Shown here: positions 50,589 to 59,748 of the stretch, one piece after another
Position numbering within the stretch: the stretch's first letter is position 1
Layout of the letters: every line of letters starts with the position of its first letter
Assembly: GCF_003425665.1 (NCBI RefSeq)
Contig: NZ_QQRQ01000002.1
Location: forward strand, 124,001 to 188,000
Length of the DNA stretch: 64,000 nucleotides
Source: Evtepia gabavorous
Lineage (GTDB): Bacteria; Bacillota; Clostridia; Oscillospirales; Oscillospiraceae
Direction: 5' to 3'
The notes under the pieces: generated by a model
Databases searched by the model: none
What the model was told of the DNA's origin: nothing
What the model saw: only the letters and a program-made list of their open reading frames with translations
Made by a program: the position numbers and the translations under genes

Positions 50589-53249
50589 ATGCATAAGTAC
50601 TACGGTTTGAACGAGCTGCGGGAGATGTTCCTGACTTTTTTTGAGTCCAAGGGCCACCTCCGCCTGCCCAGTTTTCCCCTGGTGCCGGAGAACGACCCGT
50701 CCCTGCTGCTGATCAACGCCGGCATGGCCCCCATGAAGCCCTGGTTCAAGGGGGAGGAGGAGCCCCCCCGGAAGCGGGTGTGCACCTGCCAGAAGTGCAT
50801 CCGCACCGGCGACATTGAGAACATCGGCCACACCGCCCGCCACGGCACCTACTTTGAGATGCTGGGGAACTTCTCCTTTGGGGATTACTTCAAGCACGAC
50901 GCCATTCAGTGGACCTGGGAGTTCCTCACCGACCCCAAGTGGGTGGGTCTGGAGGCGGACCGGCTCTATCCTTCGGTCTACCTGGAGGACGACGAGGCAT
51001 TCAACATTTGGCGGGATGTGGTGGGGATTCCCGAGGATCGGATCTACCGCATGGGCAAGGAGGACAACTTCTGGGAGCACGGCTCCGGCCCCTGCGGCCC
51101 CTGCTCCGAGGTCTACTATGACCGGGGGGAGGCTTTCGGCTGCGGCAGCCCTGACTGCAAGCCCGGCTGTGACTGCGACCGGTATATGGAGGTCTGGAAC
51201 AACGTCTTTACCCAGTTTGACAACGATGGGGAGGGCCACTACACCGAACTGGCCCAGAAGAACATTGACACGGGCATGGGCCTGGAGCGGCTGGCTGTGG
51301 TGTGCCAGAATGTAAACTCCCTGTTCGATGTGGACACGGTGATGAACATCACCAACAAGGTCTCTGACATCACCGGCGCCCATTACGGGGACAGCGAGGC
51401 CAGCGACGTGTCCCTGCGGATCATCACCGACCACATTCGCTCGGCCACCTTTATGATCTGCGATGGGGTGCTGCCCTCCAACGAGGGGCGGGGCTATGTG
51501 CTGCGCCGGCTCCTCCGCCGGGCGGCCCGCCACGGCAAGCTGCTGGGGGTGAATGAGCCCTTCCTGTATCAGATCATCGACACCGTCATCCATGAGAATG
51601 AGGGGGAGTACAAGGACCTGCGGCAGAAGCAGGACTATATCACCAAAGTCATCCGCACCGAGGAGGAGAACTTTGCCAAAACCATCGACGGGGGCATGAA
51701 GATTTTCTCCGAGCTGCTGGCCGAGCACAAGGCCAAGGGGGAGACCCAGTTTGCCGGCAGCGACGCCTTTAAGCTCTATGACACCTACGGCTTCCCGGTG
51801 GACCTCACCGAGGAGATGGTCCGGGACGAGGGGATGACCCTGGACCGGGCGGGCTTTGACCAGGAGATGGAGGCCCAGCGGGTCCGGGCCCGGAAGGCCC
51901 GAGAGGCCCTGGGGGACCTGGGCTGGTCCGGTGTGGAGTTTGGCAAGGAGGTGCCCGCCACGGTCTTTGATGGCTATGCCCAGACCACCCTCACCGGAGC
52001 CAAGGTGCTGGCCATTGTGGCGGAGGACACCCTGGTGGATGAGATCATTCCCGGGGTGGAGGCCATTGTGGTGCTGGACCGCACCACCTTCTATGCGGAG
52101 ATGGGCGGCCAGGTGGCCGACCATGGCACCCTGGCCAAGAGCGGCCCCGAGGGCGGTCTGTTCCAGGTGACCGACGTGCAGAAGAACAAGGGCGGCAAAT
52201 ACATGCACTATGGCAAGCTCACCCAGGGGAGCCTGAAGGTGGGCGATGTGGTCACCACTGCGGTGGACCCGGTGCGCCGGGCGGCCATTATGCGGGCCCA
52301 CACCGCCACCCATCTGCTGGACAAGGCCCTGCGCACCGTGCTGGGGGACCATGTCCACCAGGCCGGCTCCCTGGTGGAGCCCGACCGGCTGCGTTTTGAC
52401 TTCACCCACTTCTCCGCCCTGACCGCGGAGGAGCTGGCCCAGGTCAGTGCCATGGTCAACGAGGCCATTCTGGAGGGCTACGACGTGGTCACCGAGGAAC
52501 TGCCCATTGAGCAGGCCAAGAAGAAAGGGGCCATTGCTCTCTTTGGCGAGAAGTACGGCGACGTGGTCCGGGTGGTGGACATGGGTGAGGGCTACTCCGT
52601 GGAGTTCTGCGGCGGCACCCACCTGTCCAACACCGCCAAGGTGGGGGTCTTCCACGTGAGCAGCGAGTTCTCCGTGGCCTCCGGGGTGCGCCGGATTGAG
52701 GCCACCACCGGCAAACTCTCCCTGGAGGTTATGAACCGGAATCAGGAGCTGCTCTTTGAGGCGGCGGCGGCCATGAAGGCCAAGCCCGGCGAGCTCCGGG
52801 AAAAGGCCAAGGCGGCCATGGCGGAGATCAAGCAGCTCCACCAGGTGATCGAAAAATTTGAGGCGGAGGCCTCCCTGGGCCAGGCCCGCCAGTTCCTGAT
52901 GGCGGCCAAGGATGTGGGAGAACTGAAGGTGCTTACCGCCCACCGCCCAGGGATGGATGGAAACGCCCTGCGGCAGATGGGGGATTTCCTCCGGGACAAG
53001 GAGCCCAATGTGGTGGCGGTACTGGCCTCCACCAACGAGGAGAAGATCACCTTCCTGGCTGTTTGCGGCAAGCAGGCCATTGCCAAGGGCATCAAGGCGG
53101 GGGACCTGGTGAAAAGTGTCTGCGCCCTCTGCGGCGGCAAGGGCGGCGGCAAGCCGGACAGCGCCATGGGCGGCGGCAAGGACCCGCTGAAGCTGGACGA
53201 CGCTCTGGCCTCGGTGGACGACTTTGTGGCCGTGAAGCTGGGCCTGTGA
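50589..53249 (+). CDS. alaS: alanine--tRNA ligase
   Basis: About 886 residues. Class II synthetase with the catalytic core (NDPSLLLINAGMAPMKPWF, RVCTCQKCIRTGDIENIGHTARHGTYFEMLGNFSFGDYFK), an editing domain with the zinc ligands HTATHLL and CGGTHLSNT, and a C-terminal DHHA1-type C-Ala part (CGGKGGGKPDSAMGGG). Of two nearby ATGs, the second (50589) is 7 bases from GGAGG, while the first (50583) is only one base away. Controlled by the T-box leader. Confidence 0.97.
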   Translation: MHKYYGLNELREMFLTFFESKGHLRLPSFPLVPENDPSLLLINAGMAPMKPWFKGEEEPPRKRVCTCQKCIRTGDIENIGHTARHGTYFEMLGNFSFGDYFKHDAIQWTWEFLTDPKWVGLEADRLYPSVYLEDDEAFNIWRDVVGIPEDRIYRMGKEDNFWEHGSGPCGPCSEVYYDRGEAFGCGSPDCKPGCDCDRYMEVWNNVFTQFDNDGEGHYTELAQKNIDTGMGLERLAVVCQNVNSLFDVDTVMNITNKVSDITGAHYGDSEASDVSLRIITDHIRSATFMICDGVLPSNEGRGYVLRRLLRRAARHGKLLGVNEPFLYQIIDTVIHENEGEYKDLRQKQDYITKVIRTEEENFAKTIDGGMKIFSELLAEHKAKGETQFAGSDAFKLYDTYGFPVDLTEEMVRDEGMTLDRAGFDQEMEAQRVRARKAREALGDLGWSGVEFGKEVPATVFDGYAQTTLTGAKVLAIVAEDTLVDEIIPGVEAIVVLDRTTFYAEMGGQVADHGTLAKSGPEGGLFQVTDVQKNKGGKYMHYGKLTQGSLKVGDVVTTAVDPVRRAAIMRAHTATHLLDKALRTVLGDHVHQAGSLVEPDRLRFDFTHFSALTAEELAQVSAMVNEAILEGYDVVTEELPIEQAKKKGAIALFGEKYGDVVRVVDMGEGYSVEFCGGTHLSNTAKVGVFHVSSEFSVASGVRRIEATTGKLSLEVMNRNQELLFEAAAAMKAKPGELREKAKAAMAEIKQLHQVIEKFEAEASLGQARQFLMAAKDVGELKVLTAHRPGMDGNALRQMGDFLRDKEPNVVAVLASTNEEKITFLAVCGKQAIAKGIKAGDLVKSVCALCGGKGGGKPDSAMGGGKDPLKLDDALASVDDFVAVKLGL

Positions 53250-53261
53250 GGGGGCGGAACC

Positions 53262-53594
53262 ATGCTGCTTGACTTTGCCAAAATTCCAGTGGAGCCTGTG
53301 GCCAATATGCGGGGCGGCCAGGGGACTGTGCTGCTGCAGAAAACGGTCCAGGGACCGGTCAAGGTGATGCGGGGGGTACTGCCTCCCGGCGCGACCATTG
53401 GAATGCATTCCCATGAGACCAATTGTGAAGTGATCTATATTCTATCGGGCACCGGCCAGGTCCTCTGTGACGGGGTGCAGGAGCCGCTGGGCCCTGGCGC
53501 TTGTCACTACTGCCCCAAGGGCCATGGGCACAGTCTCCAAAACACAGGCCCCCTTCCCTTGGAGTTCTTTGCCGTGGTGCCCGAGGCGCCATAA
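53262..53594 (+). CDS. cupin-domain protein
   Basis: 110 residues, one small beta-barrel. Metal-type residues appear in IGMHSHETNCEVIYILSG (HxH plus Glu) and HGHSLQNTGPLPLEFF. No known substrate; such proteins range from sugar isomerases to sensors. GGGGGCGG precedes the ATG, and the gene starts 12 bases after alaS, so it is probably on the same transcript. Confidence 0.85.
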   Translation: MLLDFAKIPVEPVANMRGGQGTVLLQKTVQGPVKVMRGVLPPGATIGMHSHETNCEVIYILSGTGQVLCDGVQEPLGPGACHYCPKGHGHSLQNTGPLPLEFFAVVPEAP

Positions 53595-53625
53595 CCCCGA
53601 TATTCATAGAAAGGAGCGCGATACC

Positions 53626-53964
53626 ATGAGCGACTGTTTGTTTTGTAAAATCGCCGGGGGAGAAATTCCCTCCCAAAAGGTCTATGAGGACGAACTGGTC
53701 TATGCCTTTTATGACATTGATCCCCAGGCGCCCACCCATTTCCTGGTGATTCCCAAGGCCCACATTGCATCCTGCGGGGAGATTACGGCGGAAAATTCCG
53801 CCGTGGTGGCCCACTGCTTTGAGGTGATTTCCAAGGTCACCAAGGACCTGGGCATTGCCCAGTTCCGGGTGGTCTCCAACTGTGGAGAGCAGGCGGGGCA
53901 GAGCGTGTTCCACCTGCACTTCCACGTGCTGGCGGGACGGGACATGACCTGGCCGCCGGGATGA
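53626..53964 (+). CDS. hinT: HIT-family nucleotide hydrolase/transferase
   Basis: 112 residues. Starts CLFCKIAGGEIPSQKVYEDE and ends with the histidine triad HLHFHVLAG near residues 99-107. HinT-like enzymes hydrolyse adenosine phosphoramidates. The ATG at 53626 has AAAGGAG 9 bases upstream; an open frame extends further up in antisense-like sequence. Follows the cupin gene by 31 bases. Confidence 0.94.
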   Translation: MSDCLFCKIAGGEIPSQKVYEDELVYAFYDIDPQAPTHFLVIPKAHIASCGEITAENSAVVAHCFEVISKVTKDLGIAQFRVVSNCGEQAGQSVFHLHFHVLAGRDMTWPPG

Positions 53965-53970
53965 AAAACA

Positions 53971-54000
53971 GGAGCGCCCCAGCTTTGCCGGGGCGCTCTC
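53971..54000 (+). terminator. hairpin after the HIT gene
   Basis: GAGCGCCCC and GGGGCGCTC around nine bases; followed by TCTCC, not a real T run. Confidence 0.55.
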
Positions 54001-54188
54001 CAATCAGAATAGGGTTTGCCGAACCTGGACAGCGGAAGGCTGGGAAAAGGTTTGCGGGGGCGCCCTGGCCCAACTGGTGCCAGGGTGTCTCTTTTTCAGA
54101 GTGAAGTGTGGGGAAAATTGCAACTATATGGTGGCAATATTGCGGGGAAAAGCGACAAAATAGTAGCCTTTTCTTGAGGTGTTGCACG

Positions 54189-54392
54189 ATGTATTTTCCT
54201 CGGATTGAAGACCTGCGCATTGACAGTGACAGGAAACAGTATGAAGTTGCGGCATACCTCCACTTGAACCGGGAGGTGTACCGGCGCTACGAGAAAGGCG
54301 AGCGGGAGATTCCCGTGTGGGCGGTGATTCAGCTGGCCCGGCTGTATGGAACCAGCACGGACTATATCCTGGGCTTGTCAGACCGGCGATGA
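54189..54392 (+). CDS. small Xre-type helix-turn-helix regulator
   Basis: 67 residues, almost entirely the HTH_3 fold: IDSDRKQYEVAAYLHLNREVYRRYEKGEREIPVWAVIQLARLYGTSTDYILGL. GAGGTG lies 7 bases before the ATG at 54189. The stop overlaps the comEC start by four bases (ATGA), so a DNA-binding protein is translationally tied to the competence channel. Confidence 0.9.
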   Translation: MYFPRIEDLRIDSDRKQYEVAAYLHLNREVYRRYEKGEREIPVWAVIQLARLYGTSTDYILGLSDRR

Positions 54393-56641
54393 TTCTATTG
54401 TGGTTTACCGCAGGGGTGGTGCCCGCTGTCCTGCTGGGGGTGTATCTGCCCTGGAGTGCCTGGGTGCTGCCGGTGGGCTTGGGCAGCCTGGCGGCGGGAT
54501 TTTTGTTCAAAGGGCTGAAAAAATGGCCCCCTCTGCGCCGGTTCCTCTTTGGGGCCGGGGCGATCTTGGTGTGGCTGGCGGTGTACAGCGCGCTCTTTCA
54601 CGCCCCGGCACAGGACTTGGAGCACCGCACCATCCAAATGGAGGCCGTGGTGACCCAGTGGCCGGAGGAGACCGACTACGGGGTTCGGGTGCCGGTCCGG
54701 GCGGGGGAGAGGGAAGGCCGGAAGGTGTCCGCGCTGTTTTATGGACCGGCGGACCTGGCGGACCTGCGCCCGGGGGACCGGATATCCTGCGTGGCCCGCT
54801 GTACCCCGGCGGAGGAGCTGGGGGGAGAGGAGAGCCTGTACTACCCCTCCCAGGGCATTCTGCTTCGGATGAAGGGATATGGCCAGGTAATGGTGACCCG
54901 GGGGGAGAGTAGTTCAGTCCGATATGCCCTGACCATTCTGGCCGGGGAGATCCGGGCCATGCTGGACCAGCTGTATCCCCCCAGGGAGGCTGGGTTTCTC
55001 CATGCCCTTCTCACAGGGGATAAGACCGGCCTGGAGGAGACCGACCGGAACAACCTCAACCGCGTAGGGCTGGGGCATGTGGTGGTGGTTTCTGGCCTTC
55101 ATGTGACCTTTTTGATGGGGTTTTTGACGTTGTTTCTGGACCCAAAGAAAAAGGGACAACTGGGGCTTCTTCTGCTGATCCTGGTGCTCTTCTGCCTGAT
55201 GACGGGCAACGGCCCGGGGACGGTGCGGGCCACCGTCCTCTGTGCCATGGCCCTGCTGGCCCAGCAGCTGGGGCGGGACTACCACAGCCTCACCGGCCTG
55301 TGCGCGGCACTGTTGGTGCTTCTGGCGGCCAACCCTTATGCGGCGGCCAACGCGGGTCTGCAGTTCTCCTTCCTGTCCACCTTGGGCATTCTGCTCTTTG
55401 GACAGCGGTGGAGCAAGGCCTGGCTGGCACAGGTCCCCAAAAGGGCCCGGCGGTGGGCCGCCCCCTTTTTCGGGGTGGCCGCGATCAGTCTGGGGGCCAT
55501 GGTGTTTACCGTGCCGCTGTCTGCGGGGTATTTTGGGCGGTTTTCCCTCATCGCCCCCCTGACCAATCTCATGACCAGCTGGGCGGTTACCCTGGCCTTT
55601 GTGGGCGGGGCACTGTCCGTGGCGGTGGGGGCGGTGGTGTTCCCGCTGGGGCAGGGCTTGGCGGCGCTGGTGGGATTTCCCATCCGCTTTTTCCTGGGCT
55701 GCGCGGCCCAGGCCAGCCGGCTGGGCCTGGCCTCGGTGGACCTGGACCGGGGGTACTACGCCCTGTGGGCCCTGTTTGTCTATGGCGTTTTTCTGCTGTA
55801 TTTGTTGGCGCCGGTGCCTGGAAAGCGCCCGGTTGTGCCGGTGTGCGCCTGCGTGGTGACCCTGTGCCTGTCCGCGCTGCTCACTGCCAAGACGGTTCAG
55901 CGGCAGGACCTGGCCCTGACGGTGCTGGATGTGGGCCAGGGGCAGAGCGTGGTGGTGACCTCGGGGCATGCCCGGGCCCTGATCGACTGCGGCGGAACCC
56001 GGGACCCGGGGGACACCGCGGCCACCTATTTGCAGTCGTTGGGGCGGAGTGAGCTGGACCTGCTCATTCTCACCCATTTTCACGCGGACCACGCTGGCGG
56101 GGTGCTGGAGCTCATGGACCGGGTGAAGGTCCGGGCCCTGGCGGTCCCCGACGTGGACCGGGACAACCCGCTCCGGCAGGAGATTACAGCCCGGGCGGCG
56201 GCGGAAAATATTCCCGTTTACTATGTGACGGAGACCAGCCAAGTGACCCTGGGCCGGGCGGAGATCACCTTATATCCGCCAGTGACAGCGGGGAAGGACG
56301 CCAATGAGCAATGCCTGTCCGTCCTCTGCGCCAGGAAGGGATGGGAGGCGCTGCTGACCGGGGATATGCCGGCGGCGGCCGAGGCCAAGCTGGTGGCCCG
56401 GGAGAACCTGCCGGAAGTGGAGGTCCTGGTGGCGGGACACCACGGCTCCAAGCAGTCAACCAGTCAAGCCCTGCTGGAAGCGGTTGCCCCGGAGACGGTG
56501 GTGATCTCCGTGGGGCAGAATACCTACGGACATCCCGCGCCGGAGACCCTTGCCCGGCTGTCGGCGGCGGGGGCCCAGGTGTACCGCACCGACCGGCAGG
56601 GCGGGATCACCGTGTATGCCCAGAGTGGGGAGGAAACGTGA
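54389..56641 (+). CDS. comEC: DNA-uptake channel ComEC/Rec2
   Basis: 750 residues. N-terminal soluble OB-like part (about 50-190), a Competence-domain membrane block with LTGDKTGLEETDRNNLNRVGLGHVVVVSGLHV (the Competence signature), several helices, and a C-terminal metallo-beta-lactamase-like domain with LTHFHADHAGGVLEL and VLVAGHHGSKQSTSQALLEAV. Transports single-stranded DNA into the cytosol. Coupled to the Xre gene before and, with one-base overlap (TGATG), to holA after. Confidence 0.93.
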   Translation: MILLWFTAGVVPAVLLGVYLPWSAWVLPVGLGSLAAGFLFKGLKKWPPLRRFLFGAGAILVWLAVYSALFHAPAQDLEHRTIQMEAVVTQWPEETDYGVRVPVRAGEREGRKVSALFYGPADLADLRPGDRISCVARCTPAEELGGEESLYYPSQGILLRMKGYGQVMVTRGESSSVRYALTILAGEIRAMLDQLYPPREAGFLHALLTGDKTGLEETDRNNLNRVGLGHVVVVSGLHVTFLMGFLTLFLDPKKKGQLGLLLLILVLFCLMTGNGPGTVRATVLCAMALLAQQLGRDYHSLTGLCAALLVLLAANPYAAANAGLQFSFLSTLGILLFGQRWSKAWLAQVPKRARRWAAPFFGVAAISLGAMVFTVPLSAGYFGRFSLIAPLTNLMTSWAVTLAFVGGALSVAVGAVVFPLGQGLAALVGFPIRFFLGCAAQASRLGLASVDLDRGYYALWALFVYGVFLLYLLAPVPGKRPVVPVCACVVTLCLSALLTAKTVQRQDLALTVLDVGQGQSVVVTSGHARALIDCGGTRDPGDTAATYLQSLGRSELDLLILTHFHADHAGGVLELMDRVKVRALAVPDVDRDNPLRQEITARAAAENIPVYYVTETSQVTLGRAEITLYPPVTAGKDANEQCLSVLCARKGWEALLTGDMPAAAEAKLVARENLPEVEVLVAGHHGSKQSTSQALLEAVAPETVVISVGQNTYGHPAPETLARLSAAGAQVYRTDRQGGITVYAQSGEET

Positions 56642-57702
56642 TGGCAAAAAAATATGAGAAAAATCCGGGGCAGGAGGCTTACCGGCAGTTCAAGAAGGCA
56701 CTTGCCCAGGGGACCTTGGGCTCTCTGTACATCTTTCATGGGGAGGAGGCCTATCTCCGGGACTACTATTTGGACCAGATGAAGGCCAAACTGATTCCCG
56801 CCGGGATGGAGAGCTTCAACTACCATCTCCTGCCGGGCAAGACCCTCACCGCCCAGCAGCTGGCGGAGACGGTGGATGCCCTGCCCATGATGAGCCAGCG
56901 CACCTTGGTGGTGGTCAGCGACTATGACCTCTTCAAAGCCCCCGAGGCCGAGCGGAACGCCATGACCCAGATTCTCTCCGATCTGCCGGAGTACTGCTGT
57001 CTGGTCTTTGTCTATGACACGGTGCCCTACAAACGGGATGCCCGCATGAAAAAATTGTCCGGGGTTATCCGGGACAAAGGGGCGGAGGTGGCCTTCGTCC
57101 GGCAGGGACAGAGTGATCTGGTGGACTGGATTGTCCGCCGGTTCCGGGCCTTGGGCCACGACATTGACACGGCGGACGCCCAATACCTGATCTTCCTCTG
57201 CGGTGACCTGATGAACGGCCTGATTTCCGAGATCGGAAAGATCGGGGCGTACGCCCAGAATCGCCGGGTCACCCGGCAGGACATTGACGCGGTGGCCATC
57301 CCCGTCATTGACGCGGTGGTGTTCCAGATGACCGATGCCCTCACCCGAAAGGAAATGGACCGGGCCTTTTCCGTGCTCCATGATCTGCTGCGCCTCCAGC
57401 AGGCCCCGATTATGATTTTAGCGGTGCTGGGCAAGCACTTCCGGCAGCTCTACACAGCCCGGGTGGCCCTGGAGTCTGGAGAGGGGAGCCGGTGGCTCAT
57501 GGAACTGTGGGGGATGCGGTCGGCCTATCCGGCGGACAAGCTGATGGAAGGGGCCCGCCGCCATGGGCTGGACTGGTGCCGCCAGGCCATGCGCCGGTGC
57601 GCGGAGACCGACCTGGCTATGAAGTCGGTGTCTGGGGCCGACGCCAAGGAACTGCTGGTCTCCCTGGTGCTGGAGCTGGCGGCAGGAGGGACAGCATGCT
57701 GA
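56641..57702 (+). CDS. holA: DNA polymerase III delta subunit
   Basis: 353 residues. Clamp-loader delta: GSLYIFHGEEAYLRDYYLDQMKAKL, LPMMSQRTLVVVSDYDLFK, YLIFLCGDLMNGLISEIGKIG, and C-terminal GKHFRQLYTARVAL. No Walker A, as expected for delta. Its ATG overlaps the comEC stop and its end overlaps rnmV by 7 bases. Confidence 0.92.
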   Translation: MAKKYEKNPGQEAYRQFKKALAQGTLGSLYIFHGEEAYLRDYYLDQMKAKLIPAGMESFNYHLLPGKTLTAQQLAETVDALPMMSQRTLVVVSDYDLFKAPEAERNAMTQILSDLPEYCCLVFVYDTVPYKRDARMKKLSGVIRDKGAEVAFVRQGQSDLVDWIVRRFRALGHDIDTADAQYLIFLCGDLMNGLISEIGKIGAYAQNRRVTRQDIDAVAIPVIDAVVFQMTDALTRKEMDRAFSVLHDLLRLQQAPIMILAVLGKHFRQLYTARVALESGEGSRWLMELWGMRSAYPADKLMEGARRHGLDWCRQAMRRCAETDLAMKSVSGADAKELLVSLVLELAAGGTAC

Positions 57703-58283
57703 AAATTCGGGAGGCCATTGTGGTGGAGGGCCGATATGACAAAAACACCCTGTCCCAGCTGGTGGACACGGTGATTTTAGAGACGTCGGGCTTTGGGATT
57801 TTTAAGGACCGGGAGACCCTGGCGCTGCTGCGGAGGATCGGGGCGAAACGGGGGCTCATTCTGCTCACCGACAGCGACGGCGCGGGATTTGTGATCCGCA
57901 ATTACTTGAAAGGCACCCTCCCTCCGGAACAGGTCAAACATGCATATATCCCAGACCGCTTCGGAAAGGAAAAGCGAAAACGCCGGCCGGGGAAGGAGGG
58001 AAAGCTTGGTGTGGAGGGGATGTCTCCCACGGTACTGGAGACCGCCCTGCGCCGGGCGGGGGCGACCATTTTGGGGGAAGAGACCGCCCCGTCCGCTCCT
58101 CTGCTGACCAAGGCGGATCTGTTTGCCTGCGGCCTGTCCGGGGGGGCGGGAAGCAGGGAAAAACGGCAGGCTCTGCTGCGTAAGCTGGGTCTGCCCGCCC
58201 ACCTGTCCCCCAATGCCATGCTGCCGGTGCTCTCCGCGCTGTATGACCGGCAGACCCTGCTGGAGGAGATGCGAAAGCTGTGA
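57696..58283 (+). CDS. rnmV: ribonuclease M5 (TOPRIM)
   Basis: 195 residues. Matures 5S rRNA. The TOPRIM fold is seen in AIVVEGRYDKNTL (Glu) and LILLTDSDGAGFVIRN (DxD), then HAYIPDRFGKEKRKRRPGKEGKLGVEGM. GGAGG lies 6 bases before the ATG. A C-terminal DUF4093-like part (SPTVLETALRRAG...) is present. Confidence 0.92.
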   Translation: MLKIREAIVVEGRYDKNTLSQLVDTVILETSGFGIFKDRETLALLRRIGAKRGLILLTDSDGAGFVIRNYLKGTLPPEQVKHAYIPDRFGKEKRKRRPGKEGKLGVEGMSPTVLETALRRAGATILGEETAPSAPLLTKADLFACGLSGGAGSREKRQALLRKLGLPAHLSPNAMLPVLSALYDRQTLLEEMRKL

Positions 58284-58335
58284 CGTAAGTTACACAATTT
58301 GACGAAAAAACTACAAAATATATGGGGAAAAGGGG

Positions 58336-58364
58336 TTTACAAAACACCAGATGTGGTGTAAAAT
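58336..58364 (+). promoter_or_regulatory. promoter of reverse rubrerythrin with spacer dyad
   Basis: TTTACA (58336-58341), 17-base spacer, TAAAAT (58359-58364). ACACCA-GATG-TGGTGT (58344-58359) is a dyad in the spacer and could bind a redox regulator such as PerR, although it lacks the classic PerR box. Confidence 0.6.
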
Positions 58365-58460
58365 AAACCTGCTTAGATGGACAAGCTTTTGTTGGTCTAA
58401 GATCAATTTTTAACGACCATGCGCTTTCCCGGAAGGCGCGGATGATGGAGGAATACAGTT

Positions 58461-59006
58461 ATGAGCAAGTATGTCTGCAGTGTTTGTGGTTATGTGCATG
58501 AGGGCGATCAGCCCCCCAAGGAATGTCCCCAGTGCAAGGCGCCTGCCAGCAAGTTTGTGGAGCAGGGCCCCGAGATGAGCTGGGCCGCGGAGCACGTGGT
58601 GGGCGTGGCCCAGGGTGCGCCCGAGGATATTATGGAGGACCTGCGGGCCAATTTCAACGGGGAGTGCACCGAGGTCGGCATGTACCTGGCCATGAGCCGG
58701 GTGGCGTATCGGGAAGGCTATCCCGAGATCGGGGAGTATTGGCGCCGGGCGGCCTTTGAGGAGGCCGAGCATGCCGCCAAGTTTGCCGAGCTGCTGGGCG
58801 AGGTGGTCACCGACTCCACCAAGAAGAACCTGGAGATGCGTGTGGAGGCTGAGAACGGCGCCACCGCCGGCAAGGTGGATCTGGCCACACGGGCCAAGAA
58901 GCTGAACCTGGACGCCATCCACGACACCGTGCATGAGATGGCCCGGGACGAGGCCCGTCACGGCAAGGCGTTCGAGGGCCTGCTGAAGCGTTACTTCGGC
59001 AAGTAA
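58461..59006 (+). CDS. reverse rubrerythrin
   Basis: 181 residues. The rubredoxin centre comes first ([21 protein letters not shown]), then the ferritin-like diiron domain ([52 protein letters not shown]). In ordinary rubrerythrins the order is the opposite. It reduces peroxide or oxygen in strict anaerobes with electrons from rubredoxin-type carriers. GGAGG is upstream of the ATG. Confidence 0.95.
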   Translation: MSKYVCSVCGYVHEGDQPPKECPQCKAPASKFVEQGPEMSWAAEHVVGVAQGAPEDIMEDLRANFNGECTEVGMYLAMSRVAYREGYPEIGEYWRRAAFEEAEHAAKFAELLGEVVTDSTKKNLEMRVEAENGATAGKVDLATRAKKLNLDAIHDTVHEMARDEARHGKAFEGLLKRYFGK

Positions 59007-59019
59007 TTTCTACCGTTTT

Positions 59020-59051
59020 GAGGGTGGGCAGAGATGCCCGCCCTCTTTTTT
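59020..59051 (+). terminator. intrinsic terminator of reverse rubrerythrin
   Basis: GAGGGTGGGC and GCCCGCCCTC around a six-base loop, then TTTTTT. Confidence 0.88.
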
Positions 59052-59116
59052 GCTGGAAAAAGGTGAAACCTTCTATCTGCATTTTCCCGCGAAATATAAT
59101 AAAGTGGATTTTGGAA

Positions 59117-59146
59117 AAGGCCGGGGCAATGGAGCCCGGCCTTTTT
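59117..59146. terminator. hairpin terminator serving the minus Xre gene (bidirectional)
   Basis: AAGGCCGGG and CCCGGCCTT with T runs on both strands. It ends about 75 bases before the stop of the minus-strand Xre gene and after the rubrerythrin terminator. Confidence 0.7.
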
Positions 59147-59220
59147 CTGCTGTGCCTTTGGAGCTTGTGGTACGGGAGAGACAGGGCCGGGCTATCTGTT
59201 GTCGAGGCCTGTGCCGGCCG

Positions 59221-59535
59221 CTATCCCCGCTGTATGAGGTGGGCTATGATGCTCTGGATGAGCTGTAAGTCTCTCTCACTGAGCAGGTCCAATCCGGAAA
59301 CCACGTGTTTCTTCAGGTTGGGGTTGCCCATGGACGGATCGAAGAACTCAGCGGGCGTGATCTGAAAATAGTCACAGATGGCGAAGAGTTCTGTCAAGGA
59401 GGGCAACGATTTACCGGAGCTGATGTTATTGATATATCCCCTGCTGTGACCAAGGTCATAGCTCATTTGGTACTCTGAGATTCCCTTTGCCATACGAAGC
59501 TGTGTAATCCGTTCCCGAACGAAATTGATATCCAC
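59221..59535 (-). CDS. Xre-family transcriptional regulator
   Basis: 104 residues. HTH near residues 10-60 (ITQLRMAKGISEYQMSYDLGHSRGYINNISSGKSLPSLTELFAICDYFQITPAEFF). A short helical tail follows. GTG start with GGGAGG 8 bases before it. Target genes are unknown; it is divergent from the lipoprotein gene at 59749 whose promoter lies between them. Confidence 0.9.
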   Translation of the reverse strand: MDINFVRERITQLRMAKGISEYQMSYDLGHSRGYINNISSGKSLPSLTELFAICDYFQITPAEFFDPSMGNPNLKKHVVSGLDLLSERDLQLIQSIIAHLIQRG

Positions 59536-59608
59536 CCAATCGCCTCCCCTCGTAACAAGGATAGCCGGGGAGGAGGGGAGAAGATACCTTTTTGAGACTT
59601 GAATTCTC

Positions 59609-59637
59609 TTGATTCGCCCGCGTAAAGATGTTATTAT
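59609..59637 (+). promoter_or_regulatory. promoter of OB-fold-like lipoprotein gene
   Basis: TTGATT (59609-59614), 17-base spacer, TATTAT (59632-59637) preceded by TGT (extended -10). Confidence 0.65.
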
Positions 59638-59748
59638 AGTTTTGTAGATGTCGAAAATGGAAAAATAACGTCTTAAAAACGCTTATTCTGAAAAAACGGG
59701 AGGTGGAATGGGCCTCCGGGGAGAAACGCGAGCGTAGGGGAGGAAAAT

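Noticed and set aside
50559-53414. Long minus-strand open frame (951 codons) opposite alaS
   Set aside because: Low-complexity His/Gly/Leu-rich translation with no domain, exactly opposite a perfect alaS; a shadow of GC-rich third-codon positions.
59052-59116. Small RNA gene between two terminators
   Set aside because: TATAAT at 59095 has no acceptable -35 and leaves only a few bases before the next hairpin.
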